DNA of 64,000 nucleotides from CAYLMG01 sp964493425 (GTDB lineage: Bacteria > Planctomycetota > Phycisphaerae > Sedimentisphaerales > Anaerobacaceae). Of the stretch, positions 15,901-23,429 are shown one piece after another (the first letter of the stretch is position 1; every line of letters begins with the position of its first letter). The notes beneath the pieces are model-generated. The model was not told the origin of the DNA. It made no database searches and was given only the letters and a program-made list of their open reading frames with translations. The translations under genes and the position numbers were made by a program. The stretch lies in the NCBI GenBank assembly GCA_964493425.1, contig CAZBMW010000001.1, positions 186,001 to 250,000 on the forward strand, given 5' to 3'.

Positions 15901-17485
15901 GCTTATTTCGCCGCCGCCCCATCACGATATCTACTCCATCGAGGACCTGGCGCAGTTGATTTATGACCTCAAGTGCGCAAATCCCGATTCTAAAGTCTCG
16001 GTAAAGCTCGTTGCTGAGGTTGGTGTCGGTACCATTGCCGCAGGTGTTGCCAAGGGCGGTGCGGATGAGGTTCTTATCAGCGGCCACGACGGCGGAACCG
16101 GTGCAAGCCCGTTATCTTCTATCAAGCATACAGGATGCCCCTGGGAGCTCGGACTGGCTGAAACTCAGCAGGTGCTTGTTATGAATAATCTGCGGGACAG
16201 AATCAGGGTGCAGGTTGACGGCCAGTTGAAGACCAGCAGGGATATTGTTATTGCAGCCCTGCTCGGTGCGGAGAGATTTGGTTTCGGAACCGCAGCCCTT
16301 GTCACGCTTGGTTGTACCCTGCTTCGAAAATGTCACGAAGGCGCCTGCCCTTTTGGAATCGGCACACAGGATGAGCGGCTGAGAAAGAGATTTGCCGGCA
16401 GGCCTGAATACGTTGAGAGGTTTATGTATTTTGTTGCAGAGGATGTTCGTCAGATTATGGCTGAGCTCGGCTTTAGGAAATTTGAAGATATGGTCGGCAG
16501 AGTTGACAGGCTAAAGACTAAAAAGGCTGTCGAGCATTTCAAAGCGATGGGGCTGGACTTCTCGGCTGTATTCAGAAAACCCCAGGCTCCTCATGGCTCA
16601 GCTTTAAGGCAGGTCAATCCTCAGAAGCGCAGGATTGATGACCATATTGACTGGCGGATTATCGAAAAGGCAAAAGCCTCTATCGAAAATAGAACAAAAA
16701 CAGCCGTTGAGCTTCCTATCAAAAACACTGACAGGGCTGTGGGTGCAATTCTGAGTAATCGTATTGTCAAAAAATACGGCCCTGGGGGATTACCCGAAGA
16801 CAGCATAGAGATAACGTTTCGGGGTTCAGCCGGTCAGAGTTTCGGGGCATTTTTGGTCGCCGGAGTGACGCTGAAACTTATCGGCGAAAGTAATGATTAT
16901 CTCGGCAAAGGTCTTTCCGGCGGGCGAATCATTGTTAAGACTCCTGGAAAAGCTGCTTTTCCCGCTCACGAGAACATCATTGCTGGAAATACTCTTCTTT
17001 ATGGTGCTACCAGCGGCGAGGTCTTTGTCAACGGTATTGCCGGCGAACGCTTTTGCGTCCGCAACAGCGGGGCAGTAGCGGTAGTTGAGGGGGTCGGTGA
17101 CCACGGCTGTGAGTATATGACAGGCGGTACGGTTGTTGTGCTGGGCAAGACCGGCTGTAACTTTGCCGCGGGTATGAGCGGAGGTGTTGCCTATGTGCTC
17201 GATGAAATGCAGCTTTTTGACACGCTCTGCAATCTCGACCTTGTGGAGCTCGAAAGCGTCTGGCAGGAAGATGACAAGAAGAGATTGTATGATTTGGTCA
17301 GCCGACATTACGACCGGACTCAGAGCAAAAGGGCACAACAGGTTCTTAATAACTGGCAGGATATGGTTGGAAAGTTCGTGAAAGTTGTTCCAATCGATTA
17401 TCGAAAGGCCATAGAGAAAATGAGAGCCGCCGAACAAAGGGACACTGAAACGACTCCTGCTACCGAGGAGGTCTTCTATGGGTGA
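12941..17485 (+). CDS. gltB: Glutamate synthase (GOGAT) large subunit
   Basis: The 1514-residue protein is full length. The N-terminal glutamine amidotransferase domain has its nucleophile at Cys16 (EHDGCGIG), and HRGAAGAD, RYSTNTFPNW and HNGEINT follow. The central and FMN/Fe-S domains show GAMSHGSISKEAHE, GEGGEDPARY, KPGEGGQLPGHKV, GHDGGTGASPL and a Cys cluster in CTLLRKCHEGACPFGI. The C-terminal beta-helix is glycine-rich (GGTVVVLGKTG). It transfers the glutamine amide nitrogen to 2-oxoglutarate. The start is GTG, which places the catalytic Cys at the usual distance, with only a weak AAAGGT upstream. Its last 8 bases overlap gltD. No sigma-54 motif was found upstream, so it is probably expressed separately from glnA. 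Confidence 0.96.
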   Translation: MEAKGLYNPAFEHDGCGIGAVVDIAGRRSHSLIEYGKEILLNLHHRGAAGADEITGDGAGILFQMPHQFFTAESKKIGFALSEPGRYAVGMVFGSKDKDIRTSCDEVLESAIRHYGMKILGWRSVPTNSSCLGKIALQAEPSIRQIFVDGCGRQGEDFERDLYLARKRAERIVGEKAIDAGNDFYIASLSSRTICYKGMFMAHQLFAYYPDLSDKRLKSALAVVHQRYSTNTFPNWQLAQPFRCIAHNGEINTLSGNRNWMKAREPKMQSRIFGDNISDLFPILREGASDSECFDAVLELLVRSGRSMPHSMMMMIPEAFGTSYHISTDKRAFYEYHAAVMEPWDGPAAMVFTDGTVIGGVLDRNGLRPCRYLVTTDGLVVIASEAGVIGFKPEKIRQKGRLRPGRMFLIDTAEGRIITDNEIKSKIARQKPYRRWLEENRIELRGLFDTPRLVRSDPQTVFKKMRSFGYTREGMKMVLTPMAVNGQEPVGSMGDDTPLAVLSDKPRLLFDYFKQLFAQVTNPAVDPLREGLVMSLMVFTGKKQNLLDEGPLHCRQLKLPHPVLTNEDIERLRTVSRDDFKCVTISALFDVNTAEPAVAIENAINDLVDSAKRAVENGASFIIISDRGIDESKAAIPSLLAVSAVHHSLLDCGLRKEVGLIVESGEPREVMHFCLLSGFGANAVNPYLAFEALDEMQRQGALPADMEAIQIADNYIAAVKKGILKTMSKMGISTLRSYCGAQLFEAVGLNNEIIEKYFAGTNSRISGIGLREIARYVVALHKDAFQQRPAGALELPFGGFYHFRSNGEHHLWNPTTVSKLQHAVKFDDPQAYTDYANAVNDQAEKLCTLRGLFDFVPAEKVPLEEVEPAGEIVKRFCTGAMSHGSISKEAHECLAIAMNRLGAMSNTGEGGEDPARYVPLENGDSKNCGIKQVASGRFGVTINYLANAKELQIKIAQGAKPGEGGQLPGHKVTEEIARLRHSTPGVTLISPPPHHDIYSIEDLAQLIYDLKCANPDSKVSVKLVAEVGVGTIAAGVAKGGADEVLISGHDGGTGASPLSSIKHTGCPWELGLAETQQVLVMNNLRDRIRVQVDGQLKTSRDIVIAALLGAERFGFGTAALVTLGCTLLRKCHEGACPFGIGTQDERLRKRFAGRPEYVERFMYFVAEDVRQIMAELGFRKFEDMVGRVDRLKTKKAVEHFKAMGLDFSAVFRKPQAPHGSALRQVNPQKRRIDDHIDWRIIEKAKASIENRTKTAVELPIKNTDRAVGAILSNRIVKKYGPGGLPEDSIEITFRGSAGQSFGAFLVAGVTLKLIGESNDYLGKGLSGGRIIVKTPGKAAFPAHENIIAGNTLLYGATSGEVFVNGIAGERFCVRNSGAVAVVEGVGDHGCEYMTGGTVVVLGKTGCNFAAGMSGGVAYVLDEMQLFDTLCNLDLVELESVWQEDDKKRLYDLVSRHYDRTQSKRAQQVLNNWQDMVGKFVKVVPIDYRKAIEKMRAAEQRDTETTPATEEVFYG

Positions 17486-18899
17486 GACTAAAGGTTTTTT
17501 ACGATATAAACGTCAGGTGTCGGGCAAAAGACCTGTTCAGGAAAGGATTTATGATTTCAATGAGCTTGAGTTGCCTTTGACTGCGGAGGCGATTTATCAG
17601 CAGGCCGCAAGATGTATGGATTGCGGTATCCCTTTCTGTCACGGTGCAGGCTGTCCTCTCGGAAATAATGTGCCGGAGTTGAACGAGCTTATTTATAATA
17701 ACCAGTGGCAGGGGGCCTGTCAGCTTTTGCATTCGACAAATAATTTCCCTGAGATTACAGGCAGGGTCTGTCCCGCACCCTGTGAGACGGCCTGTACCCT
17801 GAGTATAAATGACGAGCCTGTAGCAATCAGAGATATTGAGCTGCAGATAGTCGAACGCGGATTCGACAATGGCTGGATTAGGCCGTTACCTGCTTTGCAA
17901 AAAACCGGAAAAAAAGTTGCTATTATAGGCTCGGGGCCGGCGGGTCTTGCCTGCGCTCAGCAACTCGCAAGGGCAGGGCACAGCGTAGTTGTTTTTGACA
18001 AAGATCTCAAGCCCGGCGGCCTGCTTCGATATGGCATACCCGATTTCAAACTCGAAAAAAATATTATTGACCGCAGATTAAAGCAACTGGCTGCTGAAGG
18101 TGTGCAGTTTCAGACCGAGGTCGATGTCGGAACAGACATCTCCGCACGTTATCTGCAGAAAATGTTTGATTGCATTTGTCTGGCAATGGGGGCTGCTCAG
18201 CCGAGAGACCTCACTGTTCCGGGTAGAGGATATGACAATATTATCTTTGCGATGGACTTCTTAAAGACGCAAAATAAACTCAATGCCGGCGAGCTTATCG
18301 ATGATTCTGAAATAATAACAGCGAAAGATAAGGTTGTAGTCGTCATAGGTGGTGGTGACACCGGGAGCGACTGTGTGGGAACCGCCCGCAGGCAGGGCGC
18401 AAAACAGATTTATCAGCTTGAAATTTTACCCAAACCGCCGGATTCTCGCCCGCCGGATACACCCTGGCCAACCTGGCCGCGCGTTATGAGAACATCATCT
18501 TCTCACGAAGAAGGATGCGAGCGTATCTGGTCGGTTTTAACGAAAAGTTTTTCAGGCTCGGCAACAATCGTAAAGCAGCTCAATGCCTGCAGGGTGCAGT
18601 GGATAGAAGATTGCGGAAACTGGAAGATAAAAGAGCTGGCTGGGACCGAATTTATCCTCAAGGCCGACCTTGTCATTCTTGCTCTTGGTTTTATGCATCT
18701 CGTCCATAAACCTCTGGTGGATGATTTGGATTTGAAGCTTGATGATAAAGGAAATGTCTTTGTAAATAATTACCAGACAAGCCGGAGCTGGGTTTTCGCC
18801 GCAGGTGATGCGATTAGCGGAGCCTCTCTGGTTGTTAGCGCAATCGATAGCGGGCGCAAAGCTGCTTGTGCTGTTGATAGATGGCTAAAGGGACAGTAG
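17478..18899 (+). CDS. gltD: Glutamate synthase small subunit
   Basis: The 473-residue protein carries the cysteine-rich Fe-S region (ARCMDCGIPFCHGAGCPLGN and GRVCPAPCETACTL), the FAD-binding IIGSGPAGLACAQQLARAG and the NADPH-binding VVVIGGGDTGSDCVGTA. It ends with the FAD motif VFAAGDAISGASLVV. It supplies electrons from NADPH to the large subunit. The ATG at 17478 lies within the end of gltB (TATGGGTGA), so the two are translationally coupled. Length and motifs are normal. Confidence 0.96.
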   Translation: MGETKGFLRYKRQVSGKRPVQERIYDFNELELPLTAEAIYQQAARCMDCGIPFCHGAGCPLGNNVPELNELIYNNQWQGACQLLHSTNNFPEITGRVCPAPCETACTLSINDEPVAIRDIELQIVERGFDNGWIRPLPALQKTGKKVAIIGSGPAGLACAQQLARAGHSVVVFDKDLKPGGLLRYGIPDFKLEKNIIDRRLKQLAAEGVQFQTEVDVGTDISARYLQKMFDCICLAMGAAQPRDLTVPGRGYDNIIFAMDFLKTQNKLNAGELIDDSEIITAKDKVVVVIGGGDTGSDCVGTARRQGAKQIYQLEILPKPPDSRPPDTPWPTWPRVMRTSSSHEEGCERIWSVLTKSFSGSATIVKQLNACRVQWIEDCGNWKIKELAGTEFILKADLVILALGFMHLVHKPLVDDLDLKLDDKGNVFVNNYQTSRSWVFAAGDAISGASLVVSAIDSGRKAACAVDRWLKGQ

Positions 18900-19169
18900 A
18901 ACAGATTTTGTTGCTGCTGGAATTTTTTTCGTCTTATAAAAAAATATCGATTTAACTGGTATACTTTTTTGTGACACTTAATCAAGTCCTATCGGACTTT
19001 CAGTAACTGCACTTTTTTGTTTTCAGTTGATTTGATTGTTACCCGATTATTATTTATAGTTTATTTTGGCGGTTTTTAAGACAGCGTCTGTATGTTTTTA
19101 GGCCGTGATTGGAATGTTTTTATCAGGCTTTTGTCCGTGTGGTCCGAAGCATTCTGACTTCTTGACACC

Positions 19170-20543
19170 GTGGTTTGGAGGACAAGTTTCTTTATAGATG
19201 ACTTGGAATCAGAAGTGGCGAGTGTGGGAAAAAAATCCGCTGTTTTGGGTTTAGTGTTATTGTTCGCTGGTGCAGCAACACTCGGATGGGGACTGCTCGA
19301 GCAGAGAAAGGAAAAATGGCTACTCGAAGATATCAAAACACGCCTTGAAAAAATGGATAAAGTAACAGCCGATGAAATTGATATCCGCTATCTGGCCGAC
19401 ATTTTCTCAAGTGATGACTGGCAGCAAAAGCTTAATGAGTATAACACGCAAAGACAGAGCAAAGGCCTTTTGATTGATACTTCAGCTGTATTTATTCTCA
19501 CGGGGGGTGCAATTTTTATATGGTTGCTCTTGTGGTTTGCTTTCAGGTTCGTATATCGTCATTTATTCGGTTTTAGGGTTATTTCTTCTTCAGAAGTGGT
19601 GCATCAGGGCGGCGGTGAAAATCTTCAAGCGCAGCAAAGACCGCATAAAGCAGTTGAATCACCAAAACGAAAAACTGACAATCAAAAAGCCAAACAGCAC
19701 GTTAACGCCGAAATCCTTACAAGTTCCGGCTGGTCTGACTTCAGTAAAGGGTCGTCCAAACGCGGCAAAGCCGACCATGTCTATTCCGAGACTACTTTAG
19801 AAGCTCAATCTTCTTCTGATTCCTCGGCAGGCGGCTCCAAAGACATTAGTTTGATGTTTTCCGATGGCCGGGCTGCAGAGTCTAAAAAGTCCTTGAAGCT
19901 CAAGGGCGACAGGCTGAATCAAAGATATAAGTCACTGACGAAGCGCAGGATATTTTCGGAAACCGACGAGGATACGGCTAAGCTCGAGAAAGTCCTAAAG
20001 GCTCAGAGCAAGAGTCTGGAAAAGCAGTTGGCCGAATTCAGGCAAATGGCTCGGACTCTTAAGCAGGTAACTCTCGACCGCTCACGCCCCTCCGATGGCA
20101 CCATCAGGGAACTTATGCAGCAGGTTTCTGCAATTCGAGAATATGCCCTGGGTCAGCAGGACAGAATCAAAAAACTCCAGGACGGCTACGACTGGAATAT
20201 AATTAAAAGTTTCGGCCTTAAGGTTATTCGCTGCATCGATAATCTTGAGAACAGAATAGAGCAGCTCAGGAAAAATGGTGTTGATACAGCCGACCTTGAG
20301 GAAGTAAGAGACGAGCTCATTTTTTCTCTTGAATCCAGCGGTATTGAACAATATAAGCTGGAAATTGACAGTGATTACAACGGCCAGGAAAAAATTGCTG
20401 AAGCCGTGAAAGAAAAGGTCAGTGCTCCGCAGCCTGAACTAAAAGGTAAAATCGCTCATCTCGTAAAGCCGGGGTATCGTCATTTTATTGACGATGAAAA
20501 CTTCAAAGTTGTGCGTACAGCGAGGGTAAAGCTGTTCGGTTAG
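19170..20543 (+). CDS. Membrane-anchored coiled-coil protein of unknown function, upstream of an Hsp70
   Basis: I do not recognise the family. The 457-residue protein has two membrane segments (about 24-43 and 103-129) flanking a roughly 60-residue helical loop (KEKWLLEDIKTRLEKM). A Ser/Lys-rich low-complexity stretch follows (about 145-240), then a long coiled coil (about 260-400). The start is uncertain. GTG at 19170 gives the longest form, GGAGG lies downstream of it at 19176-19180, and TTG 19203 or GTG 19215 are alternatives. The stop is 30 bp before the Hsp70 gene, and a TerB/J-like gene follows that one, so the three probably form an operon. A role as a membrane platform or nucleotide-exchange partner for the chaperone is speculation. 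Confidence 0.6.
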   Translation: MVWRTSFFIDDLESEVASVGKKSAVLGLVLLFAGAATLGWGLLEQRKEKWLLEDIKTRLEKMDKVTADEIDIRYLADIFSSDDWQQKLNEYNTQRQSKGLLIDTSAVFILTGGAIFIWLLLWFAFRFVYRHLFGFRVISSSEVVHQGGGENLQAQQRPHKAVESPKRKTDNQKAKQHVNAEILTSSGWSDFSKGSSKRGKADHVYSETTLEAQSSSDSSAGGSKDISLMFSDGRAAESKKSLKLKGDRLNQRYKSLTKRRIFSETDEDTAKLEKVLKAQSKSLEKQLAEFRQMARTLKQVTLDRSRPSDGTIRELMQQVSAIREYALGQQDRIKKLQDGYDWNIIKSFGLKVIRCIDNLENRIEQLRKNGVDTADLEEVRDELIFSLESSGIEQYKLEIDSDYNGQEKIAEAVKEKVSAPQPELKGKIAHLVKPGYRHFIDDENFKVVRTARVKLFG

Positions 20544-20573
20544 AGTATTCTGACAGAACGAGGGGATAACAAA

Positions 20574-22145
20574 ATGTCTAACAATGCCTCGAAAAAATCT
20601 GCCATAGCGGGCATTGACCTTGGCACAACATTCTCGTCTCTGGCGGTACTGAACGCTATCGGTAGGCCTGAAATTGTCCCGAATTCGGAAGGTGAAAGGC
20701 TTACTCCGTCGGCGATTTTCTTTGACGAGGAAAACTCAGAGGTTATTCGTGTGGGTCTTGAGGCAATTAACTGCCGGCACCTCAATCCGGAAAGGTCTGT
20801 GCGATGGATAAAGCGGCATATGGGGGACGCCTCATATAGAATAAACATCAACGGCAGAGACTGGACCGCTGTCGAGCTCTCTGCGCTTATTCTAAAAAAA
20901 CTCAAAGAGGATTGCTCTGTTCAAAATTACTGGATTCAGGATGTTGTTATTTCCGTCCCTGCTCACTTTGATGAGGTAAGGAGGAAGGCAACAATGGATG
21001 CCGGAGCTATCGCCGGGCTTAACGTTATCGGCATTGTCAATGAACCCGTCGCTGCCGCTTTGTATTATGCCACTAACTGTACCGTCTTCGGAAAAGTGCT
21101 CGTCTACGACCTTGGTGGAGGCACTTTCGATGTTACAATAATGGACGTGAAAGACCGTCAGATGGACATTATTTGTTCGCAGGGAGACCATAAGCTCGGA
21201 GGTATTGACTTCGATAAAAAAATTCTTGAAATCCTCGAGCAGAAGTACAGAGACAAGTTCGCAGCAGAGCTAATTAGTTCCGAAGAGGAAAGGGCAAGAT
21301 ACGAAGACGAGGCTGAAGACATTAAAAAGACGCTCTCGAGGAGAAAAGCTTCGAAAAATATAATCTATAGTGAAGCCGGCAATATGAAGGTTGAAATTAC
21401 ACGTGAAATGTTTGAGGATGCAATCTCGCACCTTATCTCACGAATCGGTATTATGCTTGAGGTTGCCCTTGAAGAAGCAAAACTTAAACCGTCACAGATT
21501 GATAAGATTCTGCTCGTTGGCGGAAGTAGCAGAATCCCCGTCGTTCAGCAGCGACTCGAAAAAATATTCGGTTTTAAGCCTGAAATTGCCGTCAATGTCG
21601 ACGAGTGTGTTACTCTCGGAGCGGCTATCCACGCTGGATTGACCCTTGCGAGACAAAGCTCCGATGCCTTGCCAGACGGTATCGCTACAGGCCTGAAGCA
21701 TATCAGACTTACAGATGTTTGTAATCACAGCTACGGCACAATCTGCGCTCCCATAGATGAAAAAACGGGAAAAAGGGTAGTTGAAAATCGTATAATTTTG
21801 GAGAAAAACACTCCCTTGCCCTGTCAGGTGACTAAAACTTTCTATACTGTTTCCGAGGGACAGACCGAGTTGGAGATAACCATCACGCAGGGAGAAGACA
21901 CCGATGTCAAATTCGTTAATAAAATCGCAACGCACAAACTGAAGCTGCCGCCGGGAAGACCTTCCGAATGTCCGATAAGGGTTACTTACAGCTACGATGT
22001 AAACCAGAGAATGCACTGTTATTTTGAGGATGTCCAGTCAGGCAGAGCTGTCGAGGCGAAATTTTCTCTCGATCGGCAGGGAGATATGAAGCAGCAGGAT
22101 TTAAAGGAAAAAGCCGAGCATCTGCGTTCGGTTAAAGTCCAGTAA
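20574..22145 (+). CDS. Hsp70-family chaperone, short form without the usual lid
   Basis: The 523-residue protein has a complete actin-like ATPase: GIDLGTTFSSLAVL (phosphate 1), VVISVPAHFDEVRRKA, NEPVAAALYYA, VYDLGGGTFDVTIMD (phosphate 2) and ILLVGGSSRIPVVQQ (adenosine). After about residue 390 a beta-rich substrate-binding-like region follows (ILEKNTPLPCQVTKTFYTV), but the sequence ends about 115 residues short of DnaK, so the helical lid is mostly missing. It is not the housekeeping dnaK, since no grpE or dnaJ is nearby. GAGGGG precedes the ATG. The neighbours are a membrane coiled-coil protein and a TerB/J-like protein, suggesting a specialised Hsp70 module. Confidence 0.88.
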   Translation: MSNNASKKSAIAGIDLGTTFSSLAVLNAIGRPEIVPNSEGERLTPSAIFFDEENSEVIRVGLEAINCRHLNPERSVRWIKRHMGDASYRININGRDWTAVELSALILKKLKEDCSVQNYWIQDVVISVPAHFDEVRRKATMDAGAIAGLNVIGIVNEPVAAALYYATNCTVFGKVLVYDLGGGTFDVTIMDVKDRQMDIICSQGDHKLGGIDFDKKILEILEQKYRDKFAAELISSEEERARYEDEAEDIKKTLSRRKASKNIIYSEAGNMKVEITREMFEDAISHLISRIGIMLEVALEEAKLKPSQIDKILLVGGSSRIPVVQQRLEKIFGFKPEIAVNVDECVTLGAAIHAGLTLARQSSDALPDGIATGLKHIRLTDVCNHSYGTICAPIDEKTGKRVVENRIILEKNTPLPCQVTKTFYTVSEGQTELEITITQGEDTDVKFVNKIATHKLKLPPGRPSECPIRVTYSYDVNQRMHCYFEDVQSGRAVEAKFSLDRQGDMKQQDLKEKAEHLRSVKVQ

Positions 22146-22160
22146 TACAACGACAAAAAA

Positions 22161-23300
22161 ATGCAATTCAAAGGCGTTGAACAACTTAAGTCTTGGATCT
22201 GGGGCAAATTAAAAGACACCGGTCTGTTTGAGCATCACCGGCGGGAAAATCAACTTGATTGTTCTATATCATCGGCTGCTGAAAACCGTCAGCAAAAACA
22301 AAAAGATGGCTTTGTCGTTAAAATCAAGGGTTCAATCCGTGCGCCCAAAGACCGTCGGCACACCATCGCGCAAATTGTTATCACTGATGTTACTGATGGG
22401 ATCTCCAAGGCAAAACCGGCCCATAGTAGTCTCGAAAGATGGCAGATGAATGATTCGTCTGTTTTTTGCTATTCAACTGAGCTTGGCAGACTTCCGAAGG
22501 CTGTTACAAAGCTTTCGGACTGGATAACTGTCGCAAAGATTAATGCTGATTGGCTCACTTTGCCCAGAAGAGGAAAAAGAGATTTGTTGCTCGTCGTTTC
22601 AATTCTTGCAGGCAAAAGCGGTGAGAAAATTGCTTCGACATATTGCAATTTCATCTACGAAAACTCAGCGTTGGGTTATATTGATCTGCAGGAAAACATT
22701 GAGCATGCGAAGATTCTCGCTATAACGCTGGCCTTTGCCGTTGCTATTGCAGATAATGACCTTGCTGATTGTGAGCTTGAGCTTATAAAGAGCTGGGCTC
22801 AAACGAACATCGCTGCCTTTAATGGCTCCAACAGGTCAAAACGGCGACTTGAAAAGGCGTTAAACAGGACTGTCAGCCTTCTCAATCAGGGCCGGCAGAT
22901 CGATATTCCCAGCGTCTGTGCAGAAATCGTCAGAATAGCTGCCCACCAGCAGCGACAGGATATCCTTCAGTTATGTATGTACGTTGCAAAGGCTACCGGC
23001 ACTGTCACCGAAGGTAAGTTTAACACTCTAAGCGACATCGCAGAACGCCTTGAAATTGACAAGGGACTGTTCTTTGAGATGACGGAAAGATTTTTGCCTC
23101 CGGATATCTGCCAGGTCGAAGACATCGGCCTGCTCGTCGGAGTTACCTCTGATATGAGCAAAGACCAGGCACGTGAGCGGCTTAACAAACAGTACAGAAA
23201 ATGGAGTGCTCGCGTAACGAACTTCGACCCCGAAATTCGCCAGCAGGCTGCCTCGATGCTAAAGTATATCGCAAAGGCAAGAAGCGAATATATAGAATAA
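22161..23300 (+). CDS. TerB-like protein with a degenerate J-domain-like C-terminus
   Basis: The 379-residue product starts with a 160-residue region I cannot assign (beta-rich, VVKIKGSIRAPKDRRHTIAQ). Residues about 175-310 form an all-helical segment resembling TerB (ILAITLAFAVAIADNDLADC and ATGTVTEGKFNTLSDIAERL). The last 60 residues (GLLVGVTSDMSKDQARERLN to MLKYIAKARSEYIE) have the helix pattern of a J-domain, but the HPD tripeptide is absent. The gene starts 15 bp after the Hsp70 stop and has a weak Shine-Dalgarno site. A TerB-plus-J-like protein next to an Hsp70 suggests a dedicated co-chaperone. Without HPD it could not stimulate ATPase in the normal way. Confidence 0.65.
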   Translation: MQFKGVEQLKSWIWGKLKDTGLFEHHRRENQLDCSISSAAENRQQKQKDGFVVKIKGSIRAPKDRRHTIAQIVITDVTDGISKAKPAHSSLERWQMNDSSVFCYSTELGRLPKAVTKLSDWITVAKINADWLTLPRRGKRDLLLVVSILAGKSGEKIASTYCNFIYENSALGYIDLQENIEHAKILAITLAFAVAIADNDLADCELELIKSWAQTNIAAFNGSNRSKRRLEKALNRTVSLLNQGRQIDIPSVCAEIVRIAAHQQRQDILQLCMYVAKATGTVTEGKFNTLSDIAERLEIDKGLFFEMTERFLPPDICQVEDIGLLVGVTSDMSKDQARERLNKQYRKWSARVTNFDPEIRQQAASMLKYIAKARSEYIE

Positions 23301-23391
23301 AAATTTAGCACCGAAAACTAAATGCTTAACACTATTTCCACTCCCCGTCTTTTTTCGTAAACTACTCTTTAACTTATATGCCGTAGGCCTA

Positions 23392-23420
23392 TTGCAAAGC
23401 CGAGTAAAACAGCGTATAAA
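23392..23420 (+). promoter_or_regulatory. Sigma-70-type promoter directly upstream of ligA
   Basis: TTGCAA (23392-23397) and TATAAA (23415-23420) are separated by 17 bp. Only 9 bp separate the -10 box from the ATG, and no Shine-Dalgarno is present, so the transcript would be leaderless or nearly so. Confidence 0.5.
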
Positions 23421-23429
23421 TTAACCTTT

